Both the position numbers and the translations under genes were made by a program. From positions 1 to 58,875 of the forward strand of contig NZ_AUDG01000025.1 in the NCBI RefSeq assembly GCF_000425345.1: DNA of 58,875 nucleotides, given 5' to 3'. The notes beneath the pieces are model-generated. The model was given only the letters and a program-made list of their open reading frames with translations. It was not told where the DNA came from and ran no database searches. Below, in pieces: positions 1 through 8,611 of this stretch (its first letter is position 1; each line of letters opens with the position of its first letter). Origin of the DNA: Rheinheimera baltica DSM 14885. Its GTDB lineage: Bacteria; Pseudomonadota; Gammaproteobacteria; Enterobacterales; Alteromonadaceae.

Positions 1-197
1 TCCATCAGATACGTCTTGAAGGGGTCAAGTTTTGAAGCCCGATCAGCACGTTCACTATAGGCTGGCGTTTTAGCAATATCCCGCAGATACTTACGAACAG
101 TATTGCGTGATACATGTAATGTTTTGGCGATAGCACGAATGCTTTGGCCTTGTCGGTGCAACACATGGATTTCCACTAATAACTCCTGAGTCAGCAT
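1..197 (-). CDS. istA: IS21-family transposase IstA, N-terminal fragment
   Basis: About 65 codons are visible from an ATG at 195-197 to the window edge. The translation begins MLTQELLVEIHVLHRQG and continues into a helix-turn-helix (SIRAIAKTLHVSRNTVRKYL, about residues 19-38), the DNA-binding start of IstA transposases. It is cut off by the window, so the DDE catalytic domain and the istB ATPase gene cannot be assessed. Confidence 0.8.
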   Translation of the reverse strand, partial: MLTQELLVEIHVLHRQGQSIRAIAKTLHVSRNTVRKYLRDIAKTPAYSERADRASKLDPFKTYLM

Positions 198-301
198 TAA
201 AATTACACCGCCTTAATTCAATTAATGTCGGCGGTAATTTTGCCTCAGGTGGGTCAATTTTAAATTGTCGTTAGTGGGTCAGTTTTACATTGCCGGTGAC
301 A
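1..301 (-). mobile_element. IS21-family insertion sequence, left end (partial)
   Basis: The end of an insertion sequence that continues beyond the window. Read on the minus strand it begins TGTCACCGGC at 301 and carries two near-identical 14-bp repeats (274-287 and 249-262, containing GTGGGTCA), the repeated terminal motif usual for IS21 ends. The istA start follows. The outer boundary is placed where the coding sequence of the neighbouring SUKH gene is lost. The other end, istB and the target duplication are outside the window. Confidence 0.75.
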
Positions 302-667
302 ATCCGACAAATCCTGCCAGTCGACCCCGTGAGACATTAAAACCAAAGGATGATGACCATGCATTTCATCATTCAGATCGACACAATACGCATCGCCATA
401 CTCAGTTGTCGCTATCACGACATAACCTTTGGGACTTAAGTTAGCACCGGGGACATAGTTAGTATTTTCACCAACTAATTCATCTACAGGATAGAGCCTT
501 ACACCATTCACTTCTGCAGTCTCAGATGGTTCAAACATACTGAAAAAGCTTATGACCGTTTGCGGTAAACGAAGCCTTTTTAATCTCATAACATCTAGTG
601 CCGATGCCGAGCGCAAGGCAACCCGTGCTTTTCTTGAGATTTTTGATGCAATCTTCGAATGGTCCAT
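260..667 (-). pseudogene. SMI1/KNR4 (SUKH) family protein truncated by IS21
   Basis: A SUKH-fold protein, a family often acting as immunity proteins to toxins or as stand-alone cassette genes. The start at 667 follows a good ribosome site (AAGGAATTAC-ATG). The recognisable family segment is GYVVIATTEYGDAYCVDLN followed by HPLVLMSHG. The normal C-terminus is lost: from about position 301 leftward the frame reads into the IS21 end and gains a foreign tail (CKTDPLTTI) before stopping at 260. The gene starts 16 bp after an attC-like site, so it was probably an integron cassette. Whether the fusion is functional is unknown. Confidence 0.65.
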
Positions 668-682
668 GTAATTCCTTTTAAT

Positions 683-757
683 GGCTAACGCCGCCAGCAC
701 GGGCGAGTGAAACGAGTCCAGCCAGTTTGCTGGCGAACGTGTCTGGCCTTGTTATGA
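683..757 (-). repeat. attC-like integron recombination site
   Basis: An imperfect palindrome of about 75 bp between two cassette-type genes. On the minus strand it runs from a degenerate core (CATAAC) to GCGTTAGCC. The outer arms pair (GGCTAACGCCGCCAG-CACG with CGTG-T-CTGGCC...GTTATG), with one unpaired base as is usual in attC hairpins. An internal 8-bp inverted repeat (692-699 with 728-735) adds structure. The right core GTTAGCC differs by one base from GTTRRRY. Size, asymmetry and position support the call; it was read by eye only. Confidence 0.65.
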
Positions 758-760
758 GTT

Positions 761-1273
761 CTAATTTGCATCCCATACCCAGTACTTTTCGGCATTTAGA
801 CTAAAGAGGTAAACTGAAATATCTCCACCGTCTTTGTAGCTATGAAGTTTCTTCTTCGGAAGACAATCCCAGAGCCATTCTATTTCCGCCTTTGTTTGAT
901 CGGTTTCAATGAATGAATCCATGAACTCAGCTTTATCCTTAAAATCTTCTACAGAAGCGATACATTCGAATACAGGGTATTCACCTTCGATCATTGGCCA
1001 TGGAGTGTCTTGCCAAGTTGGGAATGAAGGTGTTTTGTAGCTAATGGTATGCGCGGCTTCAGTACCATCATCAAAATTCATATTAGCTTCTATGTCTAGT
1101 TCCAAGAGCTTTCCGGATTTTAGACATTCATAGCAAATACAATCGATGGTGTTTACTCCAGAGTAGCCGCCAGCATCGAAGCATAAATCTACAGTTCCGC
1201 ACACTGAACAGGCCGTAGGCTCTTCAACAAAGAACGCAAATTTTTCTGGATGCTTAAAATACTCGAATTTCAT
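761..1273 (-). CDS. CbrC (UPF0167) family protein
   Basis: A 170-aa protein of the CbrC/UPF0167 family, named for the E. coli gene linked to colicin E2 tolerance; its biochemical role is unknown. Visible family signs are a Cys-x-x-Cys pair near residues 22-25 (ACSVCG), a second pair near 47-50 (CICYEC), suggesting a zinc site, and the central PSFPTWQDTPWP stretch. It ends just before the attC-like site, and a GTTAGGC core lies about 165 bp upstream, so gene plus attC form one plausible cassette. No relationship to its neighbours other than cassette linkage is seen. Confidence 0.7.
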   Translation of the reverse strand: MKFEYFKHPEKFAFFVEEPTACSVCGTVDLCFDAGGYSGVNTIDCICYECLKSGKLLELDIEANMNFDDGTEAAHTISYKTPSFPTWQDTPWPMIEGEYPVFECIASVEDFKDKAEFMDSFIETDQTKAEIEWLWDCLPKKKLHSYKDGGDISVYLFSLNAEKYWVWDAN

Positions 1274-1653
1274 TTTTACTTACTCATGACACTTATTCGA
1301 CGGGTCGACCCGCACTTAAACACGGGTTAACCCGTACTTGTAAATTTAATGTACAGAACATTACACCGCATCTTTAAAAACTACAATTACTTATAGGTAC
1401 AGCTGATACTTATGCAGGCGACAAATACGGGTTAACCCGCCTAACAAAGCAGGAACGCCGCTTTTATAAAACATGTATGCAAACACAGTGATTTTTGCTT
1501 TAAATACCTAGAACATATTCGATATCGGTATTTAATGCCTTTGCCGTATCTGTATGCCAGGGTTTGCGATTGGGCCACTGCCAGAATACGCATTCCTTGC
1601 CGGACAAAAGCCAATTACACTGTTGGCATATTTGGGCTAAACAGAATCTTATG
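1274..1653. other. Gene-free stretch with three palindromes and an integron core-like site
   Basis: No gene is supported here. It holds three 12-bp perfect palindromes: CGGGTCGACCCG (1301-1312) and CGGGTTAACCCG twice (1323-1334 and 1428-1439). Directly beside the last is GCCTAAC (1439-1445), read GTTAGGC on the minus strand, a perfect GTTRRRY core. It could be an attI-like or residual attC recombination point marking the cassette start. The in-frame extension of the following ChaC gene upstream of 1654 is probably noncoding. Confidence 0.5.
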
Positions 1654-2220
1654 TCGCATAACACCATTGCCCTGAACAAGCAGCGCCAGCCGTTGAACCA
1701 CCTCGATTCGGTGTGGTTGTTTGGTTATGGCTCCCTGATTTACAAAACCGACTTTGCCTATTTAGACGCAAAGCCTGCCTGTATTTATGGCTGGCAGCGG
1801 CGGTTTTGGCAGGGCTCGCATGATCATCGCGGTACACCAGAGGCACCAGGAAGGGTGTTAACGCTAGTTGAAATACCCGGCGCGCGCTGTGCGGGTATGG
1901 CGTATCAGGTTACACCAGATACTTTTGAGCATTTAGACCATCGTGAGAAAAACGGTTACCTGCGCGTGTTTACACCACTGCACTGGCTAAACGAGCCAGG
2001 CCAAACAGAGGGCGTGGTGTATTTAGCCAGCGCCGATAACGAGGCTTATTTAGGCCCTGCCAGTGACGCTGAAATTGCCGCCCATATTGCCAAAAGCCGT
2101 GGTCCAAGCGGCCCTAATAGCGAATACCTGCTAAAACTGGCGCAGGCACTACGTGACATGAACGAACAGGATGAGCATGTCTTTGCCATTGAACGGCAGT
2201 TGCTGTTACTTATGCCCTGA
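1654..2220 (+). CDS. ChaC-type gamma-glutamylcyclotransferase
   Basis: Expected to cleave gamma-glutamyl groups, probably of glutathione, to 5-oxoproline in the cytoplasm. From the chosen ATG the protein is 188 aa, with the substrate-loop motif YGSL at residues 26-29 (VWLFGYGSLI) and the likely catalytic Glu99 in DHREKNGY; the YLGPAS segment also fits ChaC. An upstream in-frame start at 1564 adds 30 residues unlike the family, so the internal ATG is preferred although its ribosome site is weak. It is transcribed alone and converges on the TonB receptor gene across a shared terminator. Confidence 0.85.
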   Translation, partial: SHNTIALNKQRQPLNHLDSVWLFGYGSLIYKTDFAYLDAKPACIYGWQRRFWQGSHDHRGTPEAPGRVLTLVEIPGARCAGMAYQVTPDTFEHLDHREKNGYLRVFTPLHWLNEPGQTEGVVYLASADNEAYLGPASDAEIAAHIAKSRGPSGPNSEYLLKLAQALRDMNEQDEHVFAIERQLLLLMP

Positions 2221-2263
2221 GTGGTTGAAAAGTGAGTGATTAAAACGGGCGGATATTGCCACA

Positions 2264-2294
2264 AAAAAGGCCGGTAGTATTTACCGGCCTTTTT
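2264..2294. terminator. Bidirectional rho-independent terminator
   Basis: Stem GGCCGGTA/TACCGGCC (2269-2276 with 2282-2289), flanked by A-run and T-run, between the convergent chaC-like and TonB-receptor genes. Confidence 0.85.
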
Positions 2295-2317
2295 CTTAGT
2301 ACATTAACAAAATGCGA

Positions 2318-4438
2318 TTAAAACGAGCCAACCAGAGTCAGTGCGGCATGCAGTGGTGCGCCTACTGATGCCTGATGCGTTGAGTGTGCATTAGGGAAAT
2401 ACAGCTCATCGGTGAGGTTTTCTACGTTTAGCTGAACGCGTAAGTCTTCAGAGATATCGTAGTAAGCCGACACATCAACGCGGGTGTAAGACGGTAATAC
2501 CGCCGTGTTGCCGCTGTTAATAAAGCTCTTGTCCTGGTATGTTGCCCCAACACCGAAACCAAACACATCATTTACCTGATAACGGGTCCAGACCGAAAAG
2601 GTATTCTCCGGTAATTCAGTCGGTGTTTTGCCGGTTGGGCCAGTACGGCTGACAATTTCGCCACTCATGTTGCTGTAGTTGGCTGATACCGACCAATCCT
2701 GGCTTATCTGGCCACTTAACTGCAGCTCGAAACCAGAAATATCAGAATCAATCACATCTAAGGTAGATGGGTCGCTGTCGGCAACCTGAGGTGAGCTTTG
2801 CTCATTTTCAAACACGGCAGCAGTAAAACTTAAACCTTGGGCAAAATCCCATTTGATGCCTATCTCACGATTACTGTAAGTGTCTGGGTCTAACTGGTTA
2901 TTGCTACCGTTAATATCGGTGTATTGCTCGCCGCTGCGTGGTAGGAAAGTTTCACTGTAGCTGGCGTACAACGAGATATTGTCCTGCGGCTTATAAATAA
3001 GGCCGGCACGTGGCGAAATTTCTTCGTCGGTGCGGCTGCGGGTTTCCAATACCTTAGGCATGGCGTTAAACACGTCGATATCAAAACGGTCGAAACGAGC
3101 ACCCAGCACCAGGTTAAGCTGGTCGGTGAGTTTAATTTCGTCCTGCAGATAAAATGAAAATACATTCAGGTCAACGCGGGTGTCGTCTTTTAAATCGCTA
3201 AAGCTTGCTGTAACGGTGTCACCGTTAGCATTGACACCGGTTAAGTTATTGAAGTTCAGTGGCCGTTCAATGCTGAAGATTTTGCGGTCAGTTAAGGTAG
3301 AGTCAAATACCGGGTTAAAACGGTTTTGATCAGAGTCGGTTTGGCTAAACTCTGAACCTAAGATCACGGTATGCGCAATAGTACCGGTGTCAAACTCGGC
3401 AATCAGGTTGGCAGACAACGTCAGGTTATCGCGCCAGGTGTTGTCGACATAGCCATCCAGTTCAACGGTATTTTCTGCCTGATTAAAGCTGTTGGCATAA
3501 AAATTAGTGTACACCTTGTCATAATCACCATATTGGGCAGTAAAGTTACCCTTAATTACGTCGCTGAAACGATGCTCCAGCGCAGCACGAAATACGTGTG
3601 CTTCCAGTTCATGGACGTTATTTTCTGCATCGGCAAACACAACGTCTTTTAGCGCGGTAACCGGGCGGCCATCGGCACCGGTTGGAATACCGCGGTCTAT
3701 AAAACGCTCGTGATTAACGTATTCATAAGACAGGTCCAGCAGAGTTTCGTCAGATAATTTAAGCCGTGCCGTTGGATTAAAGCCTACCCGATCGCCGTCA
3801 TAATAATCACGGTGGCCTTCCAGATGCTCAACCATGGCGTTAATACGTATTGCCGAGTTATCTGTCGTAACCACGTTAGTATCCAGCTCGCCGCTCACGC
3901 CGCCAAAGCTATTTAAGCCTAGTTTATAACCTGCAAAATTATCGTCCAGCTGGGCCTTTTTGCTTACCCGGTTTAAGATACCGCCCGTACCTCCACGACC
4001 AAATAATAACGCGTTCGGGCCGCGTAAAATCTCTACTTGCTCTATGTTATATAACGCGCGGTAATATTGGACATCATCACGGTTACCATCAATGTAAAAG
4101 TCAGCCGTTGAGCGCACGCCCCGAAATACCACGGAATCACGATGCCCTTCACCCTGAGAGGTATTCACCCCCGGGGTATAGTCGATAATGTCGCCAATAC
4201 TGTTAAAACCACGCTCAGTGATCTGTTCCGCAGTGACAATAGATAAGCTTTGCGGCACATCAATAATTGGGGTTGGCGTTTTAACTGAGTTTGATTGGTT
4301 TACAGACAAGTATTTGCCTTCAACCACAATGCGCTCAACGCTGTCGGCGTTATCAATATTCTGAGCCACAACGGTGTTACTTAACAGAACGGTTGCTGCG
4401 ATACTTGTTAGTCGGAATTTCAATTTAACCCTCTCCAT
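2318..4438 (-). CDS. TonB-dependent siderophore receptor
   Basis: A 706-aa outer-membrane receptor for energised uptake, probably of a ferric siderophore. It has a signal peptide (cleavage near VVAQ, residue 26), a plug domain with SLSIVTAEQITERG and VEILRGPNALLFGRGGTGG (about residues 64-160), then a long beta-barrel ending in a terminal Phe (LVGSF). The plug resembles the FhuE/FpvA/ferric hydroxamate group, but it lacks the N-terminal signalling extension of transducer-type receptors. The substrate cannot be told from sequence. A Fur-like box lies about 115 bp upstream, fitting iron control. No ABC transporter or tonB gene is adjacent. Confidence 0.9.
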   Translation of the reverse strand: MERVKLKFRLTSIAATVLLSNTVVAQNIDNADSVERIVVEGKYLSVNQSNSVKTPTPIIDVPQSLSIVTAEQITERGFNSIGDIIDYTPGVNTSQGEGHRDSVVFRGVRSTADFYIDGNRDDVQYYRALYNIEQVEILRGPNALLFGRGGTGGILNRVSKKAQLDDNFAGYKLGLNSFGGVSGELDTNVVTTDNSAIRINAMVEHLEGHRDYYDGDRVGFNPTARLKLSDETLLDLSYEYVNHERFIDRGIPTGADGRPVTALKDVVFADAENNVHELEAHVFRAALEHRFSDVIKGNFTAQYGDYDKVYTNFYANSFNQAENTVELDGYVDNTWRDNLTLSANLIAEFDTGTIAHTVILGSEFSQTDSDQNRFNPVFDSTLTDRKIFSIERPLNFNNLTGVNANGDTVTASFSDLKDDTRVDLNVFSFYLQDEIKLTDQLNLVLGARFDRFDIDVFNAMPKVLETRSRTDEEISPRAGLIYKPQDNISLYASYSETFLPRSGEQYTDINGSNNQLDPDTYSNREIGIKWDFAQGLSFTAAVFENEQSSPQVADSDPSTLDVIDSDISGFELQLSGQISQDWSVSANYSNMSGEIVSRTGPTGKTPTELPENTFSVWTRYQVNDVFGFGVGATYQDKSFINSGNTAVLPSYTRVDVSAYYDISEDLRVQLNVENLTDELYFPNAHSTHQASVGAPLHAALTLVGSF

Positions 4439-4551
4439 TTTATTGAAGTGCCTGTTGCTGTCATCGTTAATACACTATGCCCATACCACCACTAATTAGC
4501 GGACGACGGCGTGCAGCAACAAGCGTTACATCACAATAAAACAAATTATAT

Positions 4552-4566
4552 TGCGAATAGTTATCA
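4552..4566 (-). promoter_or_regulatory. Candidate Fur box upstream of TonB receptor
   Basis: On the minus strand TGATAACTATTCGCA, matching 11 of 14 informative positions of the 7-1-7 Fur consensus TGATAATnATTATCA, in an AT-rich region upstream of an iron-receptor gene. Prediction by eye. Confidence 0.4.
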
Positions 4567-4696
4567 GTTGCACGTTTATTCTTCATTAGAATTAATAAAT
4601 GACAGGAGAGGTTTGTATTAGAATTTATACGCTTAAGATATTTCCCCGGCACTGTGTTCATGCTTCTAACTGTGCAAGCTCCTAACTGTGAATAAT

Positions 4697-4733
4697 AAAA
4701 AACCGGGATGGTATAGGGTTATACCATCCCGGT
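4697..4733 (-). terminator. Rho-independent terminator after decarboxylase gene
   Basis: Perfect 14-bp stem (4702-4715 with 4720-4733; ACCGGGATGGTATA arm) followed on the minus strand by TTTTTT, about 60 bp after the decarboxylase stop. Confidence 0.9.
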
Positions 4734-4793
4734 CTTAATGCAAAACGCGGCTGGTTACCCAGCCATAAGGACTAAAAACTTAGCACCAAGCGC

Positions 4794-7049
4794 TTACTCT
4801 TTTACTACATCAATAAAGTACTTCAGCTCGCCGTTTACCATTTCGCGCACTAAGCCGTGCACGTCGGTTTCAAATCCCGGGAACGCACTGTTAAAGGCAC
4901 GGGTAAATTGCAGGTAACTAATAATAATTTTATTAAAGCGCTCACCCGGCACCATTAGCGGTATGCCAGGCGGATACGGTGTTACTAACATGGCGGTAAC
5001 ACGGCCTTCTATTTCATCAATAGATACCCGCTCAATATCACGGTGCGCCATCTTGGCCCAGGCGTCTGCCGGTGTAATAGCGGTTTCAATATGCGACAGG
5101 TACATTTCAGTGGTGACTTTGGCCACGTCATACTTGCGGTACATATTATGAATTTGCTGGCACAGGTCACGCAGGCCCACTTTTTCATAGCGCGGATGCT
5201 TTTTAGCGAATTCCGGCATAATGCGCCACATTGGCTGGTTTTGATCATAGTCGTCTTTAAACTGCTGCAACTCGGTTACCATTGAGTTCCAGCGGCCTTT
5301 CGTTATGCCGATAGTAAACATAATAAAGAACGAGTACAGGCCGGTTTTTTCAATGATAATACCGTGCTCTGCCAGGTACTTGCTGACAATAGCGGCAGGT
5401 ATACCCTGTTCGTCAAACTGGCCATGCAGGTTTAAGCCCGGGGTAATAATGGTGGCTTTAATAGGGTCAAGGATATTAAAACCTGATTCTATCGCGCCAA
5501 AGCCATGCCAGCTGTCTTTAGCATGCAGTGTCCAGTTGTCGCGCGTGCCCAAGCCCTCTTCCGGTAATTCATCGGGGCCCCATACACGGAACCACCAGTC
5601 ATCATCACCAAACTCGGCATCCACTTTACGCATAGCACGACGAAAATCTATCGCTTCTAGCAGTGACTCTTCCACCAACGCGGTACCGCCCGGCGCTTCC
5701 ATCATAGCCGCGGCAACATCACAGCTGGCAATAATGGCATATTGCGGGCTGGTTGAGCTGTGCATCAGATACGACTCGTTAAACCGGTGCGTATCAAGGT
5801 TACGATTCTGCGCGTTTTGCACCAGAATTTGCGAGGCCTGTGACAAGCCAGCGAGTAACTTGTGGGTAGACTGGGTAGCAAATACCAGCGTATCTGCTGA
5901 GCGCGGCCGGTCTTTGCCTATGGCGTGCATATTTTTATAGAAGTCATGGAAGCTGGCGTGTGGCAGCCAGGCTTCGTCAAAATGCAAGGTGTCGATGGTT
6001 GACCCCAGCTCTTGTTTTATTTCTTCTACGTTATACAAAATACCGTCGTAAGTACTTTGCGTAATGGTTAAAATACGTGGCTTTTTGTTCTTGGCATTGC
6101 GGGCAAATGGGTTTGCTTCAATCTTCTTCGCGATAGCTTCGGGTGAAAACTCGCTTTTCGGAATAGGGCCAATAATGCCGTAATGGTTGCGTGTAGGCAT
6201 TAAAAACACCGGAATAGCGCCAGTCATAATAATCGAGTGTAAAATCGACTTATGGCAATTGCGGTCTACTACAACGATATCACCCGGCGCAACAACAGAA
6301 TGCCACACCATTTTATTTGATGTAGAAGTGCCGTTGGTAACAAAGAATAAGTGGTCGCAGCTAAAAATACGTGCAGCGTTAGCTTCACTCTCGGCAACAG
6401 GGCCGGTGTGATCCAGCAATTGCCCCAGTTCATCTACCGCGTTGCAGACATCAGCGCGTAGCATGTTTTCACCAAAAAACTGGTGAAACATCTGCCCTAC
6501 CGGGCTTTTTAAAAAGGCAACGCCACCGGAGTGACCAGGGCAATGCCAGGAATATGAGCCGTCTGAAGCGTAATCCATTAAGGCATTAAAGAACGGTGGT
6601 GCTAACGCATCAAGGTACTTTTTCGCTTCACGAATAATATGCTTAGCCACAAATTCTGGCGTGTCTTCAAACATATGAATAAAGCCATGCAGCTCACGCA
6701 GTACGTCGTTTGGTACGTGGCGCGTGGTGCGGGTTTCACCATACAAGAATATTGGAATATCAGCATTACGCTTGCGTACTTCTTTAATAAAGGTACGCAG
6801 CTCACCTAACGCCTTAGCAACTTCCTCCGGCGTGCCGGTACCGAATTCTTCATCATCAATAGATAAAATAAAGCACGACGCGCGGCTGGCTTGCTGGGCA
6901 AAGGCGCTTAAGTCAACATAACTTGTGTAACCCACGACTTCAAAGCCGTGGCTGCTTATGGCTTGTGCTAAGTCACGAATACCCGAGCCCGAGATGTTCT
7001 CTGAGCGAAAGTCTTCATCAATAACAATTACCGGAAAACGAAAATTCAT
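4794..7049 (-). CDS. Orn/Lys/Arg decarboxylase, 751-aa AdiA/LdcA-like
   Basis: A PLP-dependent fold-type I decarboxylase acting on a basic amino acid to give a polyamine or cadaverine/agmatine. The N-terminal receiver-like wing domain occupies about residues 1-130, the PLP core about 150-450 (HCPGHSGG at 169-176, TNGTSTSN at 238-245, FDEAW at 357-361), and the PLP lysine is K397 in STHKLLAGLSQAS. The length matches P. aeruginosa LdcA-type lysine decarboxylase (751 aa) and is close to E. coli AdiA, so lysine and arginine are both possible. It starts 11 bp after der and probably shares its transcript; no antiporter gene is adjacent, unlike acid-resistance operons. Confidence 0.85.
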   Translation of the reverse strand: MNFRFPVIVIDEDFRSENISGSGIRDLAQAISSHGFEVVGYTSYVDLSAFAQQASRASCFILSIDDEEFGTGTPEEVAKALGELRTFIKEVRKRNADIPIFLYGETRTTRHVPNDVLRELHGFIHMFEDTPEFVAKHIIREAKKYLDALAPPFFNALMDYASDGSYSWHCPGHSGGVAFLKSPVGQMFHQFFGENMLRADVCNAVDELGQLLDHTGPVAESEANAARIFSCDHLFFVTNGTSTSNKMVWHSVVAPGDIVVVDRNCHKSILHSIIMTGAIPVFLMPTRNHYGIIGPIPKSEFSPEAIAKKIEANPFARNAKNKKPRILTITQSTYDGILYNVEEIKQELGSTIDTLHFDEAWLPHASFHDFYKNMHAIGKDRPRSADTLVFATQSTHKLLAGLSQASQILVQNAQNRNLDTHRFNESYLMHSSTSPQYAIIASCDVAAAMMEAPGGTALVEESLLEAIDFRRAMRKVDAEFGDDDWWFRVWGPDELPEEGLGTRDNWTLHAKDSWHGFGAIESGFNILDPIKATIITPGLNLHGQFDEQGIPAAIVSKYLAEHGIIIEKTGLYSFFIMFTIGITKGRWNSMVTELQQFKDDYDQNQPMWRIMPEFAKKHPRYEKVGLRDLCQQIHNMYRKYDVAKVTTEMYLSHIETAITPADAWAKMAHRDIERVSIDEIEGRVTAMLVTPYPPGIPLMVPGERFNKIIISYLQFTRAFNSAFPGFETDVHGLVREMVNGELKYFIDVVKE

Positions 7050-7060
7050 GCGATTGGTCC

Positions 7061-8539
7061 TTATTGGTCCATCTTCTTACGCGCTTTCATTAAACGCTCG
7101 CGCTTGTATTTTTGCAGCGGCGTTTCCGTGTTCTTTTTCGTTGGCGCAAACGGGTTTTCACCTTCACGGAATTCAACCCGTATTGGTGTCCCCATCATTT
7201 GCAGCGCTTTACGATAATAATTCATCAGATAACGCTTATAAGAATCTGGCAGGTCATCCACCTGGTTACCGTGAATAACAATTAATGGCGGGTTGTAACC
7301 ACCGGCATGCGCATACTTTAATTTTACCCGGCGACCATGAACCAATGGCGGCTGGTGATCTTCCTGCGCCATCTTCATAATGCGGGTTAGTAGCGCCGTA
7401 CTGTGGCGCTTGGTAGCTGAATCAAAGGCCTCTTCTACCGATTCAAACAAGTTACCAACACCAGAGCCATGCAATGCAGAGATAAAATGCAAGCGGGCAA
7501 AGTCAATAAAACCTAAACGGCGGTCCAGCTCGCGTTTTATTTCATCTTTAACAGAATCGTTCAGGCCGTCCCATTTGTTTACCGCAATAACCAGCGAGCG
7601 GCCAGCGTTCAGTACAAAGCCTAAAATACTTAAATCCTGATCAGAAATACCCAAACGGGCATCCACAACCAAAATAACCACGTTGGCATCTTCAATAGCC
7701 TGCAGGGTTTTAACCACCGAGAACTTTTCTACCATGTCATCAATTTTGCCGCGACGCCGTACTCCTGCGGTGTCAATTAACGTGTAGTCACGGTCGTTAC
7801 GCTGCATGGGAATATAGACAGAATCACGCGTGGTGCCGGGCATATCGAATACCACTACGCGCTCTTCACCTAAAATGCGGTTAGTTAACGTAGATTTTCC
7901 CACATTCGGCCGGCCAACTATCGCCAGTTTAATATGTTCACTGCGCAGCCTTGCAGCTTCGGCATCCGCCTCTTCTTCGGTCAGGGTTTCAAGCGCCGGG
8001 CCGTCCTCAACCACAACTTCACCGGCTAATACTTTTTGCTGCTCTTCGGTTAACAGCGGTATTAACGCGTGGTTTAACAAGGACGACACACCACGGCCAT
8101 GCGCCGCAGCAATAGCATACACATCACCCAGTCCTAAACTGTAAAAATCAGCTATGGCGGTGTCGGCATCTAAACCATCGGTTTTATTGGCAACAACAAA
8201 TACTTTCTTTTCTACTTTGCGAATATGTGCCGCTATCGCTTCGTCGCCTACCGTCGCGCCAACGCGGGCATCGACCATAAACAGCACTACATCAGCTTCA
8301 TCAATGGCCTTTAGCGATTGCTCAGCCATTTCAACTTCAATGCCCTGCTCGTTGCCGTCGATACCACCGGTATCTACAACAATAAATTCCAGGCCATCAA
8401 AATTCACAGAGCCGTATTTACGGTCTCGTGTCAAGCCGGGGAAGTCTGCAACCAGTGCATCGCGTGTACGGGTTAGACGGTTAAAAAGTGTCGATTTTCC
8501 GACATTGGCTCGCCCTACAAGGGCAACGACAGGCAACAT
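7061..8539 (-). CDS. der: Ribosome biogenesis GTPase Der (EngA)
   Basis: A 492-aa double GTPase required for 50S subunit maturation. Two Ras-like G domains are visible, each with a P-loop ([10 protein letters not shown] near residue 8; [10 protein letters not shown] near 209), DTGG/DTAG switch II motifs and NKTD/NKWD base-specificity motifs, followed by the C-terminal KH-like domain ending in a basic tail (KARKKMDQ). It follows bamB, with a hairpin between, in the conserved hisS-yfgM-bamB-der order. Confidence 0.97.
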   Translation of the reverse strand: MLPVVALVGRANVGKSTLFNRLTRTRDALVADFPGLTRDRKYGSVNFDGLEFIVVDTGGIDGNEQGIEVEMAEQSLKAIDEADVVLFMVDARVGATVGDEAIAAHIRKVEKKVFVVANKTDGLDADTAIADFYSLGLGDVYAIAAAHGRGVSSLLNHALIPLLTEEQQKVLAGEVVVEDGPALETLTEEEADAEAARLRSEHIKLAIVGRPNVGKSTLTNRILGEERVVVFDMPGTTRDSVYIPMQRNDRDYTLIDTAGVRRRGKIDDMVEKFSVVKTLQAIEDANVVILVVDARLGISDQDLSILGFVLNAGRSLVIAVNKWDGLNDSVKDEIKRELDRRLGFIDFARLHFISALHGSGVGNLFESVEEAFDSATKRHSTALLTRIMKMAQEDHQPPLVHGRRVKLKYAHAGGYNPPLIVIHGNQVDDLPDSYKRYLMNYYRKALQMMGTPIRVEFREGENPFAPTKKNTETPLQKYKRERLMKARKKMDQ

Positions 8540-8563
8540 TATGTGAACCTCAAAAATAACAAA

Positions 8564-8584
8564 ACAGGCCTGGGTTAGGCCTGT
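8564..8584 (-). terminator. Hairpin between bamB and der
   Basis: Stem ACAGGCCT/AGGCCTGT with a 5-base loop, followed on the minus strand by a T-rich but interrupted run (TTTTGTTATTTTTG). May attenuate rather than stop transcription into der. Confidence 0.55.
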
Positions 8585-8611
8585 CTAAAAACTTCAACCG
8601 CTAAGCCCGGT

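Larger units (their letters stand above)
4439..4793. other. Intergenic region between decarboxylase and TonB receptor
   Basis: No gene is supported. It contains the decarboxylase terminator (about 4697-4733) and, nearer the receptor, an AT-rich promoter-like area with the candidate Fur box at 4552-4566. The short reading frame at 4467-4661 has no ribosome site or family features and is treated as chance. Confidence 0.6.
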
